A DNA stretch of 64,000 nucleotides from Streptomyces violaceoruber. Lineage in GTDB: Bacteria > Actinomycetota > Actinomycetes > Streptomycetales > Streptomycetaceae. The translations under genes were made by a program, and so were the position numbers. Shown here in pieces: positions 1 through 7,873 of the stretch. How positions within the stretch are numbered: position 1 is the first letter of the stretch; each line of letters starts with the position of its first letter. The stretch spans positions 72,763-136,762 of the forward strand of contig JODI01000024.1 in the NCBI GenBank assembly GCA_000720805.1. Reading direction: 5' to 3'. A model generated the notes under the pieces. The model saw only the letters and a program-made list of their open reading frames with translations. It did not search any database and was not told the origin of the DNA.

Positions 1-199
1 CGTCCTCCAGGTCGAGGATCGCCGCGTCGGCGCCCGCCGCCCGGGCCTTGGGCAGCCAGCCGGTTCTGTTGCCGGGGACGAAGAGCAGGGAGCGCAGCGG
101 GGGCCGGCCGACCGCTGCCGCGTCCACCTCGTCCGGCCTCTCCGCAGGCGCCTCGGATGGCAGCGGCGCCTCAGATGGCATTGACGCCTCAGATGACAT
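1..199 (-). CDS. HpcH/HpaI aldolase / citrate lyase beta-like protein (N-terminal part, cut by window edge)
   Basis: Only the first 66 codons are in the window. After a short SEAP-repeat leader the protein reads RSLLFVPGNR and then GADAAILDLED. These are the N-terminal strand and metal/substrate loop of the CitE/HpcH aldolase fold, whose members cleave CoA thioesters such as malyl-CoA or citramalyl-CoA. The ATG at 199 has a good ribosome site (GGAG, 6 nt spacing) and overlaps the stop of the upstream CoA-transferase gene by 11 bp, so the two are translationally coupled. A second in-frame ATG lies at 181. The substrate cannot be assigned from this fragment. Pairing with a family III CoA transferase suggests a CoA-activated hydroxy-dicarboxylate. 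Confidence 0.8.
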   Translation of the reverse strand, partial: MSSEASMPSEAPLPSEAPAERPDEVDAAAVGRPPLRSLLFVPGNRTGWLPKARAAGADAAILDLED

Positions 200-1406
200 C
201 GCTCTTCTCCAGGTGAGCCAGTTCCTCCGCGCTGAGTCCGAGCCACTGCCCATAGACCAGGTGGTTGTCCTGCCCGAGGGCGGGCCCGGTCCGCCAGACC
301 CGGCCGGGCCGCTGCCGGAAGTGCGGGATCACCGCCTGCATACGCACCGGACCGAGGTCGGGGTCGTCGACGGTGACGATGTCCTCGCGTTCGGCGTACA
401 CGGGGTCGGCGGCGATGTCGGCGGCGTCGAACACCCGTGAGGCCACGACTTCGGCACGGGCGAACTCCTCCAGGCACTGGCCGGTGCCGCGCTCCGCCAC
501 CCAGTTCCGCAGGCCCTCGTCCAACTCTTCGCGCCGGGCGTGCTGTTGCCGCGCTGTGGCGAACTCCTTCTCGGGAAGTCCCAGCAGGCAGGCGATGTTG
601 CGGACCGAGCGCAACGTCGCGGAGGTCACCGTGATCCACTCGCCGTCGCGGGAGCGGTAGGTGTTGATCACGGCCGCGGGGGCGACCGCCAGCTGGTTGC
701 CGGAGCGTGCGGGAACGCGGCCCAACTGGTCGTGGACGATGACCTGCCACTCGACGAGACGGAACAGGGACTCGAAGAGAGCGAGGTCGATCCACTCGCC
801 GTCGAAACCAGGGTCGTTGTCACGTCGGTGCAGGGCGGCGAGGACGGCGTAGGCACCCATCAGGCCGGTCACGGCGTCGCCGTGCGAGAAGCCGGTGTGG
901 ACGGGCGGGCCGTCGGGAAAACCGGTCAGGTGGACGACTCCGCTGCGTGCCTCACCCATCTTGCCGAAGCCGGGGGCGTCCGCCTGCGACGAGGTGGCGC
1001 CGAATCCGGAGATCTGCAGCAGTACGGCCCGGGGGTTGATCCGGTGCACGGAGTCCCAGTCGAGTCCCCAGCTGCGCAGGCGTCCGGCGCGCAGGGTGAC
1101 GATGACGACGTCCGCCCAGGCGACGAGTCGACGGGCGACGGCCCGGCCGGCCTCGTGGTGCAGATCGAGGGTGACCGAGCGTTTGTTGCGGCCGGCGACC
1201 TTGAACCACAGGGGGACACCGTCTCGTTGAGGCCCCATGGCGCGTGCCGCGTCTCCGGCGCCGGGGGGCTCCACGTGGACGACGTCGGCTCCTTGGTCGG
1301 CGAGCATCGAGCCCGCCAGCGGCCCGGCCACCACATGGGCGAACTCGACCACTTTCAGCCCGCGCAACTGCCCGCGTCCGCTGGTGTTCCGCTCGTGCTC
1401 CGACAC
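189..1406 (-). CDS. CaiB/BaiF family III CoA-transferase
   Basis: The 405-residue protein has the usual family length and opens with GLKVVEFAHVVAGPLAGSMLADQGADVVHVE, the N-terminal Rossmann segment of family III CoA transferases. These enzymes move CoA from a donor such as succinyl-CoA to a carboxylic acid. The segment that normally holds the catalytic aspartate reads GFGKMGEARSG here, so the Asp is replaced, as in a common but poorly studied subfamily. The start is GTG with GGGAG upstream. It is the first gene of an operon with the CitE-like lyase. A LysR box (ATGCG-N5-CGCAT) lies about 140 bp upstream. Likely role: CoA activation of a dicarboxylate or hydroxy acid before cleavage by the lyase. 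Confidence 0.88.
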   Translation of the reverse strand: MSEHERNTSGRGQLRGLKVVEFAHVVAGPLAGSMLADQGADVVHVEPPGAGDAARAMGPQRDGVPLWFKVAGRNKRSVTLDLHHEAGRAVARRLVAWADVVIVTLRAGRLRSWGLDWDSVHRINPRAVLLQISGFGATSSQADAPGFGKMGEARSGVVHLTGFPDGPPVHTGFSHGDAVTGLMGAYAVLAALHRRDNDPGFDGEWIDLALFESLFRLVEWQVIVHDQLGRVPARSGNQLAVAPAAVINTYRSRDGEWITVTSATLRSVRNIACLLGLPEKEFATARQQHARREELDEGLRNWVAERGTGQCLEEFARAEVVASRVFDAADIAADPVYAEREDIVTVDDPDLGPVRMQAVIPHFRQRPGRVWRTGPALGQDNHLVYGQWLGLSAEELAHLEKSDVI

Positions 1407-1546
1407 CGATGTGCTCCCTCGCCCCTGCTGTTCCGCGTTGGCCCCGGACCGCGTCGCCCGCGTTGGTGCGGCACGTCGTCCCCGACCGGGTCTTCAGACT
1501 GCAGGAGCGGAGAAATGCCTGTCGAGCAACAGAAGGCCATCAATCA

Positions 1547-1561
1547 ATGCGAAGAACGCAT
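1547..1561. promoter_or_regulatory. LysR-type operator box (ATGCG-N5-CGCAT) upstream of the CoA-transferase/lyase operon
   Basis: ATGCG-AAGAA-CGCAT is a perfect inverted repeat that fits the T-N11-A rule for LysR-family sites. It lies between the LysR gene end and the CoA-transferase start. The same arms occur at 2542-2556 in front of the LysR and CitMHS genes. Confidence 0.65.
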
Positions 1562-1580
1562 GAATCGGCCCGACGCGGCT

Positions 1581-2507
1581 TCATGCCCACGAAACCCCGG
1601 GCGGAAGAGCGCGGCCCTGGAGGCGGAACTCCTCAAGCGTCTCCAGGAACCGCTGCGTCACGGCCGGGAGCGTTCGCCGAGCGCGCAGCGCGATGTCCAG
1701 GCGTCGGTCCACGACGGGGTCCACCAGAGGGCGGCAGACGATACGTCCGGAGCCCATCAGCGGGAGCACGAGGGCGGGCATCGCCGACACCCCGAGGCCG
1801 GCGGTCACCAGTCCGCCCACGGTCGCGACACTGCCCGCCTCGGCCGCCGGTGCCGCGTGCGCGTCGATCTGGGCGAACGCCGCATCGGTGAGCCGGCGCA
1901 CGCTCGAGTCGCGCCCGACGGCCAGGAACGGCTGACGGGCCACGTCGTCCCAGGTGACTTCGTCGTGGTCGGCGAGCGGGTGGCCTTCCGGGAGCACCGC
2001 GACGAAGCGGTCCCGGACCAGGGGGCGGTGCTCCAACTGCTCGGGCGGGTCCCCGACGGTGGTGATCGCGAAATCGGCGTCGCCGGACAGGACCCGGTCC
2101 AGTACCAGCCGCTCCAGCCCGTCGAGGAGGCGTACCGCGACCTGCGGCCGACGCTCGCGGAAGTCGGAGATCACCTGCGGCAGGAGCACCGCGGCGACCG
2201 AGGGCAGGGTGGCCACGGCGACCGTTCCCGACTCGCCGAGCAGGAATCGCCTGAGTTCCTTCATGCCCGCACGGTGAGCGGTGACGATCTGCTCGGCGAT
2301 CCGCAGGGTCTCGGCGCCCGCCGCGGTCAACTGCACATTGCGGGTGTCCCGTTCGAGGAGTTGCACGCCGAGCAGCCGTTCCAGGTCCGCGACGGCGCGG
2401 CTGAGTGAGGACTGGGACACGTGCATCTCCGCGGCGGCCGCGGTGAAGCTCGCGGCCCGGGCGACGGCCGTGTACGCCGTCAGTTGTCGCAAGGTGGTGG
2501 CCTCCAT
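1581..2507 (-). CDS. LysR-family transcriptional regulator
   Basis: The 308-residue protein has an N-terminal winged helix (residues about 3-62; TLRQLTAYTAVARAASFTAAA then SQSSLSRAVADLERLLGVQLLER) and a periplasmic-binding-like effector domain from about residue 90. Both are typical of LysR regulators. It starts at the ATG at 2507; no methionine precedes it in frame after the last stop. It sits between the CoA-transferase operon and a divergent CitMHS transporter. Identical-arm T-N11-A boxes precede both flanking transcription units, so this protein probably senses the transported acid or a catabolite and activates uptake and catabolism together. Confidence 0.92.
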   Translation of the reverse strand: MEATTLRQLTAYTAVARAASFTAAAAEMHVSQSSLSRAVADLERLLGVQLLERDTRNVQLTAAGAETLRIAEQIVTAHRAGMKELRRFLLGESGTVAVATLPSVAAVLLPQVISDFRERRPQVAVRLLDGLERLVLDRVLSGDADFAITTVGDPPEQLEHRPLVRDRFVAVLPEGHPLADHDEVTWDDVARQPFLAVGRDSSVRRLTDAAFAQIDAHAAPAAEAGSVATVGGLVTAGLGVSAMPALVLPLMGSGRIVCRPLVDPVVDRRLDIALRARRTLPAVTQRFLETLEEFRLQGRALPPGVSWA

Positions 2508-2521
2508 GGCCGACGAGCATA

Positions 2522-2556
2522 GGGCGCGATCGCGCCCATTGATGCGCTTATCGCAT
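2522..2556. promoter_or_regulatory. Divergent LysR/CitMHS control region: 16-bp palindrome plus LysR box
   Basis: GGGCGCGATCGCGCCC (2522-2537) is a perfect palindrome beside the LysR start. Immediately next is ATGCG-CTTAT-CGCAT (2542-2556), a T-N11-A box with the same arms as the one at 1547-1561. Position and symmetry suggest autoregulation of LysR and control of the transporter. Confidence 0.6.
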
Positions 2557-2687
2557 GGACAGATCTCTGTTTGATGCTGGACACCGATCCGGTGGTGCTC
2601 CGAAACTCTCGCGTAACACCTCGGCTTGCCCTCGCCCGACTCCGCCCACCGCCGCCGAGGGCCGTCCCCGAGAAAGCGAGCGCCGCC

Positions 2688-4118
2688 ATGCTGGCAGCCC
2701 TGGGCTTCGCCACGATCGCACTCCTCCTGCTGGTCACCATGACCAAACGCGCCTCGGTACTGGTCGCTCTGATCCTGCTTCCGGTGCTGGCGGCGCTCAT
2801 CGGCGGTTTCGCGAGCGATCTGGGGGAGCTGACTCTCGGTGGGCTGTCCAAGGTGGCCCCCACCGGCATCATGATCGCCTTCGCGGTCCTGTACTTCAGC
2901 CTGATGGTGGACGCCGGGCTCTTCGACCCGCTGATCCGCGCTCTGTTGCGCGCGGCGCAGGGCGACCCGTTGCGGATCACCGTCGCCACGGCCGTCCTCA
3001 CGCTGTGCGTGGCCCTGGACGGCGACGGCGCCTCCACCTTCCTCATCACCGTCTCCGCGCTGCTGCCGGTCTACAAGAGGCTCGGTATGAACCCCTTGGT
3101 GCTGTCCGGAGTGGTCTGCCTGGGCGCGGGCGTGATGAACATGGTCCCCTGGGGTGGTCCGACCGTACGGGCCATGGCGGCGCTGAAGCTGGACAGTTCC
3201 GACGTCTTCAACCCCGTGCTGCCGGCGATGGGCTTCGGCGTCGCCTGGGTGCTGGTGGCCTCGTACCTGCTCGGCCGCCGGGAGCGCAACCGTCTCGGCG
3301 CGCTGTCCCCGCCGGGTCCGGCCACGGACGTGCGCCAGGGCGAGGACGAGCGGGACGCCCGTGAACCCGTCGCTTCTACGGCCGCGGCGGCCGAGCCGAG
3401 CCGGCAGGCCACTCCCACGACGGCCGACGGGCAGGAGCCTCAGGCCCTCCGATCGCCCGGGGACGGGCCCGGCGCCGTCCGGGTCCCGCCGCTGCCGCGG
3501 ACCTGGCTGAACATCTTCAACCTCCTGCTCACCGTCACCCTCGTGGTCTGCCTGATCCAGGAAGTGCTGCCGCTTCCGGTGCTGTTCGTCCTCGGGTTCG
3601 CGATCGCCGTGCTGGTCAACCACCCCACCTGGGAGCAGCAGCAGGCGCTGCTCGACAAGCACGCCAGGAGCGTGGTCCTGGTCACCACGATGATTTTCGC
3701 GGCCGGCGTCCTCACCGGGATCCTCAGCGGCACCAAGATGATCGACGAGATGGCCGAGGCGTTCGTCTCCGTGGTCCCCGACTCCTTCGGGTCGCACCTG
3801 CCCGTGGCGGTGGCCGTCACGGGCATGCCGCTGAGTCTGGTCTTCACCCCGGACGCCTACTACTTCGGGGTACTGCCCGTGCTCGCCGAGACCGCGAACG
3901 GTTTCGGCACGGACCCGGCCGAGGTCGCCCGGGCCGCCATTCTCGGCCAGATGACCACGGGGTTCCCGCTCAGTCCGCTCACCGCGTCCACGTTCATCCT
4001 GGTCGGCATGAGCGGTGTGTCGCTCGGCGAACACCAGCGCTTCATCTTCCGCTGGGCCTTCGCCACCACCCTCGTCATGACCGCCGGCGCCCTGGTGACC
4101 GGCGCCTTCCCTCTGTGA
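2688..4118 (+). CDS. CitMHS-family citrate/dicarboxylate proton symporter
   Basis: The 476-residue integral membrane protein starts at the ATG at 2688 (MLAALGFATIALLLLVTMTK). Earlier in-frame starts would add a non-hydrophobic leader. It has about 12 hydrophobic segments in two halves. A hydrophilic loop rich in A, E and P (about residues 200-265) separates them, which is the architecture of the CitM/CitH citrate-metal:H+ symporters. Conserved-looking patches include LDGDGASTFLITVSALLPVYK and FTPDAYYFGVLPVLAET. It is divergent from the LysR gene behind a LysR box. It probably imports the acid handled by the CoA transferase and lyase. Citrate itself is possible, but the CoA-based enzymes fit a C4-C5 dicarboxylate better (inference). 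Confidence 0.9.
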   Translation: MLAALGFATIALLLLVTMTKRASVLVALILLPVLAALIGGFASDLGELTLGGLSKVAPTGIMIAFAVLYFSLMVDAGLFDPLIRALLRAAQGDPLRITVATAVLTLCVALDGDGASTFLITVSALLPVYKRLGMNPLVLSGVVCLGAGVMNMVPWGGPTVRAMAALKLDSSDVFNPVLPAMGFGVAWVLVASYLLGRRERNRLGALSPPGPATDVRQGEDERDAREPVASTAAAAEPSRQATPTTADGQEPQALRSPGDGPGAVRVPPLPRTWLNIFNLLLTVTLVVCLIQEVLPLPVLFVLGFAIAVLVNHPTWEQQQALLDKHARSVVLVTTMIFAAGVLTGILSGTKMIDEMAEAFVSVVPDSFGSHLPVAVAVTGMPLSLVFTPDAYYFGVLPVLAETANGFGTDPAEVARAAILGQMTTGFPLSPLTASTFILVGMSGVSLGEHQRFIFRWAFATTLVMTAGALVTGAFPL

Positions 4119-4196
4119 CCGGAGCCTTCCCGCTGCGACCGGAGCCACGCCTGGAGGCACCTGCCCCGGGCGACCCACCGACAGAGACGAGGACCC

Positions 4197-5591
4197 ATGA
4201 GACGGATCACCAGACGTACGGTGCTCGCCGCCACCGCGGGTGCGGTCACGGCGCCGGCCGTGAGCACGGTGGCCGCGGCGGCCGCCGACCCCTCGGCAGC
4301 CCCGGCGGAGGGACGGCAAGCGGCCTCCGGACTCGATCCGGTCCTGCGGACGGATCTCCTCACGCGGGTGACGCCGCGGAACAACTGGCTGGTGACAGCG
4401 GTCGCCATCCGGTACGCCCATCGCGTCGATCTGCGCGACGGGACGGTCCCGCCCACCGCCTTCCAGGTGCGGGCCACCGTGGGCGGGCAGACAGCGGCTC
4501 GCACGGTGACCCGGGTGTACTCGAACACCGCCGCCGAAGTGGACGACCGCCCTCATCCCGGACGGCCGGGGGAGCACCTGATCGTCGAACTCGACCCGGA
4601 CGACTCCAACGCGCGGGCCGCCGGCACCGATCCCCTGCCGCTCGACCGTGCGTACTCCGTCAGGCAGGTGGCGGACGTACGCGGCCCGGATGGTGAAACG
4701 GTACTCAGGGCCGGTCCGTTCGCGAACCGCAACGACGACGTCATCACTCCCGTGGTCGACGACTTCACCGCCGGTTCCTTCACCGACTCCGCGGGGTTCG
4801 AACTGGACTTCCGGTTCTACCAGCCTGCGGGCTTCGTACGGAACCCGCGTACGCGCAGGCGGTACCCGCTCGTCATCACCCTGCACGGCGGTGGCGAGGT
4901 CGCGGACAACAACATGACCCAGCTCACTTCCAACCGGATCGCGGTCACGTTCGCCAAACCGGAACGGCAGCGCCGCGACCCCGCGTTCGTCCTCTCTCCG
5001 CAGATCCCCCTGCCCCGTCCCATGGACGGACCCGACGGCACGGACTGGACCGACGCCAAGGTCCAGGCCGCGCTGATCGAACTCATCGACACCTTCGTGA
5101 GCGAGCACTCGCGCGTGGTGGACACGGACCGGCTCTATCTCGTCGGACTGTCCTCAGGCGGTCGCGGTATCTACAGCCTGCTGTCCAAGCGACCCGACGC
5201 GTTCGCGGCCGCCCTGCCCACGGCCGGCTGGGGCGACCCGGCCGTCATGGAAAAGATCACGCACATCCCGATCTGGGCCGACCACTCCGTCGACGACCCG
5301 GTCGTCCCCTACCGGGAGGGCCGGTTCGGCAAGCCCGGCACCTGGACCCTGATGAACGCCCTGGAGACCGCCGGCGCACGGGTCAGCCGGGGGGAGTGGG
5401 CCAACGATCTGCCGAAGGCCCAGTTCGAGGCCCGGTCACGGGCCCTCCTGCGGCAGGCCCGGGCCACGCGCAGCCACGTGCTGTTCACGAGCTACACGGC
5501 CGGAACGACACCGCTGAACCCACACCTCGCATGGGCCCAGACGTACGAGAACGACGTGGTCATCGACTGGCTCTTCGAACAGTCCCGCTAG
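4197..5591 (+). CDS. Tat-exported alpha/beta-hydrolase esterase (predicted peptidase/PHB-depolymerase-like)
   Basis: The 464-residue protein begins MRRITRRTVLAATAGAV, a twin-arginine signal with a probable cleavage after AAAAA near residue 31. A beta-rich N-terminal domain (about residues 45-190) precedes an alpha/beta-hydrolase domain. The oxyanion strand reads VITLHGGGE, the nucleophile elbow GLSSGGRG, the acid segment WADHSVDDPVVPY, and the histidine segment NPHLAW. This matches secreted esterase/predicted peptidase proteins (COG4099-like). It begins 78 bp after the CitMHS gene on the same strand. It could release an ester-bound acid that the carrier imports, but the substrate is not visible in the sequence. 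Confidence 0.8.
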   Translation: MRRITRRTVLAATAGAVTAPAVSTVAAAAADPSAAPAEGRQAASGLDPVLRTDLLTRVTPRNNWLVTAVAIRYAHRVDLRDGTVPPTAFQVRATVGGQTAARTVTRVYSNTAAEVDDRPHPGRPGEHLIVELDPDDSNARAAGTDPLPLDRAYSVRQVADVRGPDGETVLRAGPFANRNDDVITPVVDDFTAGSFTDSAGFELDFRFYQPAGFVRNPRTRRRYPLVITLHGGGEVADNNMTQLTSNRIAVTFAKPERQRRDPAFVLSPQIPLPRPMDGPDGTDWTDAKVQAALIELIDTFVSEHSRVVDTDRLYLVGLSSGGRGIYSLLSKRPDAFAAALPTAGWGDPAVMEKITHIPIWADHSVDDPVVPYREGRFGKPGTWTLMNALETAGARVSRGEWANDLPKAQFEARSRALLRQARATRSHVLFTSYTAGTTPLNPHLAWAQTYENDVVIDWLFEQSR

Positions 5592-5618
5592 CGCGCGGGT
5601 TCTGCCCGCCCCGATCAG

Positions 5619-5636
5619 GAGGGGCCGCGGCCCCTC
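5619..5636 (+). terminator. Perfect GC hairpin between the two esterase genes
   Basis: GAGGGGCCGCGGCCCCTC is an 18-bp perfect palindrome 28 bp after the first esterase stop. It has no U-tract, so it may stabilise the transcript or attenuate rather than fully terminate. Confidence 0.4.
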
Positions 5637-5680
5637 GATGTCCGGTCACCGCGCTCTCACCGCATTCCGGAGGTAGATCA

Positions 5681-7012
5681 ATGCGTTCATCCCGTCGCCC
5701 GACCGACACGACCGTGCCGTTACGGACCCGACCGCGTGCCCTGACGGCACTGATCGCGCTGGCCACCGCCCTCGGCCTGGCGCTGACTCTGCTGACCGCG
5801 GCCGCCCCGCCGGCCGCCGCCGCCGACCTGCTGTCCCAGGGCAGGCCCGCGACCTCGTCGTCCACCGAGAACGCGGCCACCCCCGCGTCGGCGGCGGTGG
5901 ACGGCAACACCGGCACGCGCTGGTCGAGCACGTTCAGCGATCCGCAGTGGCTGGGAGTCGATCTGGGCTCCACCGTCACCATCAGCCGAGTGATGCTGCG
6001 CTGGGAGGCCGCGTACGCCCGCGCGTTCCGGATCCAGACCTCCGACAACGGCACCGCCTGGACCACCGTCTACTCGACCACGACAGGCACCGGCGGCCTT
6101 CAGAGCCTCGACGTGAACGGCAGCGGCCGGTACGTCCGCGTCCATGCCACCCGGCGGGGGACCGCCTACGGCTACTCGCTGTGGGAGTTCCAGGTGTACG
6201 GCTCCGGTGGCGGCACCCCTCCGGGCAACGGGATCCCGGACCCGACGACCGCCTCCGTCGAGGCCACCGACGGGCCGCTGACCACGGCCACGTACACCGT
6301 TCCCAGTCCGAGCGGGTACGGCTCCGGCACGGTCACGTACCCGACGACCGGTGCCGCGTATCCGGGCGTCGTCCTGATGCCGGGCTATCAGGGCACACAG
6401 CAGAACCTGCAGTGGCTCGCACCGCGCCTCGCTTCCTGGGGCTTCGTCGTCATCAACGTCGGAACCACCACCCTCACCGACGATCCCGCATCGCGTGGCC
6501 GCCAGATCACCGCGGCCGGCACCCAATTGCTCGCGCTCGGCAACGCCCCCGGCAACCCGCTGTCGGGGAAGCTCAACGGCACGCTCGGCGCGGTCGGTCA
6601 CTCGATGGGCGGTGGCGGCGTGATGGCGGCCCTCCGGGACGACCCGCGCTTCCGGGCGGGCGTGCCGACGGCCCCGTACTACCCGAACGTGAACTTCTCC
6701 GCAGTCACCGACCCCACGTTCTTCCTGACCTGTCAGAGCGACCCCGTCGCCCACGGCAACAGCTACGCGGTGCCCTGGTACAACTCCATGTCCCAGGCGG
6801 AGAAGCTCTACATCGAGGTTCCGGGCGACCACCTGTGCCCGATGACGGGCTACGGCGACAAGGCCAAGCAGGGCAAGTGGATCCTGTCGTTCCTCAGCCT
6901 GTGGCTGCGTGGCGACACCCGCTTCAGCCCGTTCCTGTGCGGTCCCGTACGCGACGGCGACAAGAACGACACCTCCCTGGTCACACGCTGGATGGACACC
7001 TGCCAGTTCTGA
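5681..7012 (+). CDS. Secreted PETase-like polyesterase (cutinase/PLC family) with N-terminal discoidin/CBM32-type domain
   Basis: The 443-residue protein starts at the ATG at 5681 (GGAGG, 7 nt spacing). It has a long signal peptide ending near AAAA, a discoidin (F5/8 type C) domain at about residues 48-180 (ATSSSTENAATPASAAVDGN...RYVRVHATRRG), a Gly/Pro linker, then a polyester-hydrolase domain (about 195-443). The triad is Ser308 (GHSMGGGG), Asp354 (CQSD) and His384 (GDHLC), with PGYQG as the oxyanion loop. Cys420-Cys441 matches the C-terminal disulfide of cutinases. Cys351 and Cys386 sit where Ideonella PETase has its extra CEND/SHSC disulfide. Tyr333 (APYY) replaces the mobile tryptophan of PETase (APWD). 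The GDTRF...C...C tail is also typical of the family. The natural substrate could be cutin, suberin or another polyester. Confidence 0.88.
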   Translation: MRSSRRPTDTTVPLRTRPRALTALIALATALGLALTLLTAAAPPAAAADLLSQGRPATSSSTENAATPASAAVDGNTGTRWSSTFSDPQWLGVDLGSTVTISRVMLRWEAAYARAFRIQTSDNGTAWTTVYSTTTGTGGLQSLDVNGSGRYVRVHATRRGTAYGYSLWEFQVYGSGGGTPPGNGIPDPTTASVEATDGPLTTATYTVPSPSGYGSGTVTYPTTGAAYPGVVLMPGYQGTQQNLQWLAPRLASWGFVVINVGTTTLTDDPASRGRQITAAGTQLLALGNAPGNPLSGKLNGTLGAVGHSMGGGGVMAALRDDPRFRAGVPTAPYYPNVNFSAVTDPTFFLTCQSDPVAHGNSYAVPWYNSMSQAEKLYIEVPGDHLCPMTGYGDKAKQGKWILSFLSLWLRGDTRFSPFLCGPVRDGDKNDTSLVTRWMDTCQF

Positions 7013-7046
7013 GGTGCTCCCCCTGGACTGTGAGAGGAGCCCGTCG

Positions 7047-7148
7047 TCAGAGGGTCATGAACGGCGAGTGCTCGCTGAGCAGGAGCTTGCGCAATACCGA
7101 GCGGATACGCGACAGGACGTGGCGACGTGACGACGCAGGCGCAGACAT
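7047..7148 (-). CDS. Possible 33-residue basic peptide divergent from arsR
   Basis: A short reading frame starts with ATG at 7148, has GGGGG about 6 nt upstream, and encodes a basic peptide (MSAPASSRRHVLSRIRSVLR...). It is divergent from the ArsR gene, and the tandem palindromes lie between them, so it is where an ArsR target gene would be expected. There is no recognisable family. It may be a real micro-gene or a chance frame next to a lost target gene. Confidence 0.3.
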   Translation of the reverse strand: MSAPASSRRHVLSRIRSVLRKLLLSEHSPFMTL

Positions 7149-7166
7149 GGGAACCCCCGCAGCGGT

Positions 7167-7218
7167 AAGGTACGCCTAGTTGCGTACCTATGTGAAGGTA
7201 CGCAACTGGGCGTACCTT
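7167..7218. promoter_or_regulatory. Tandem palindromic operator upstream of arsR
   Basis: Two copies of GGTACGC-N6-GCGTACC (7169-7188 and 7197-7216) lie 28 bp centre to centre. Together they form a larger inverted repeat with 23-bp arms (7167-7189 and 7196-7218, one mismatch) around a 6-bp spacer. The second copy ends 18 bp before the ArsR ATG. The arrangement fits co-operative binding of two dimers and autorepression. Confidence 0.75.
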
Positions 7219-7234
7219 GTCGAGAGGTGAAGTG

Positions 7235-7546
7235 ATGGCGGAAGGCGAACTGGCGCACCCCCGTGCTGAGGAGTTGGAGGTGGGGCCCATCCTTCTGGCA
7301 CTGGCTGATGGGAACCGGCGTCGGGTCGTGGCGGAACTTGCCGAACGGCCGGACGAGGAGCGGCTGTGCGCCTCTTTCGACCTGCCGGTGAGCAAGTCCA
7401 GTCGCACCCGTCACTGGCGAGTACTGCGCGAAGCGGGCTTGGTGTATCAGCGCGATGCCGGTAACGGGCTGTATATGCGCCTGCGCAAGGAGGACTTGGA
7501 CCGCAGGTTCCCGGGCCTGATCCAGGCCGTCGTAGCCGCAGACTAG
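7235..7546 (+). CDS. ArsR-type winged-helix regulator
   Basis: The 103-residue protein starts at the ATG at 7235 (GAGGTGA ribosome site). An in-frame TTG at 7217 is also open but would lie inside the operator. Residues 17-100 form a compact winged helix: ILLALADGNRRRVVAELAER, recognition region SKSSRTRHWRVLREAGLV, and wing YQRDAGNGLYMRL. It resembles the ArsR-like regulators common in actinomycetes. It lacks the paired cysteines of metal-sensing ArsR proteins, so a small-molecule or redox signal is more likely. The two operators immediately upstream imply autoregulation. No obvious transporter or enzyme partner is adjacent. Confidence 0.85.
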   Translation: MAEGELAHPRAEELEVGPILLALADGNRRRVVAELAERPDEERLCASFDLPVSKSSRTRHWRVLREAGLVYQRDAGNGLYMRLRKEDLDRRFPGLIQAVVAAD

Positions 7547-7627
7547 ATGTGCTGTAAAAGGACACGAATTGACCGCCGGCGTCCGCTGCCGGTGACGGCC
7601 TGTACCCGCGGGCTCGACAGCCGCGGC

Positions 7628-7664
7628 CAGAGGCTCCGCCCCGAGCATCCGGGTGGAGCCTCTG
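7628..7664 (+). terminator. Hairpin terminator downstream of arsR
   Basis: CAGAGGCTCCGCC (7628-7640) pairs with GGTGGAGCCTCTG (7652-7664), with one G-U-type mismatch and an 11-nt loop. It lies 80 bp after the arsR stop. The rest of the 7547-7873 gap shows no gene and presumably holds the promoter of the next gene. Confidence 0.55.
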
Positions 7665-7873
7665 CGTGGTTGGTGGACCCGAGGTTCAACCTGTCGGGAC
7701 TGTCGGCGCGAACCCGCCGCCGACCACGAGGCAGTGCTTCCGGTTGACGTTTTCTCAGAAAGCGTCGCGCAAAGGGGCATTGGCGGTCGCACTTCGGCAG
7801 TGAAACGGCGTACGCGGTCCTTCTTGCGGTGTAGCTTCTCCCCGTCAACAGGGGCTTGAGCAAGGGTGGATGT

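Noticed and set aside
1581..5108. A 1175-codon open frame on the minus strand running from LysR through the CitMHS and esterase genes
   Set aside because: Only its last 308 codons are LysR. The rest is the mirror of high-GC plus-strand genes and is low-complexity Arg/Gly/His with no domain.
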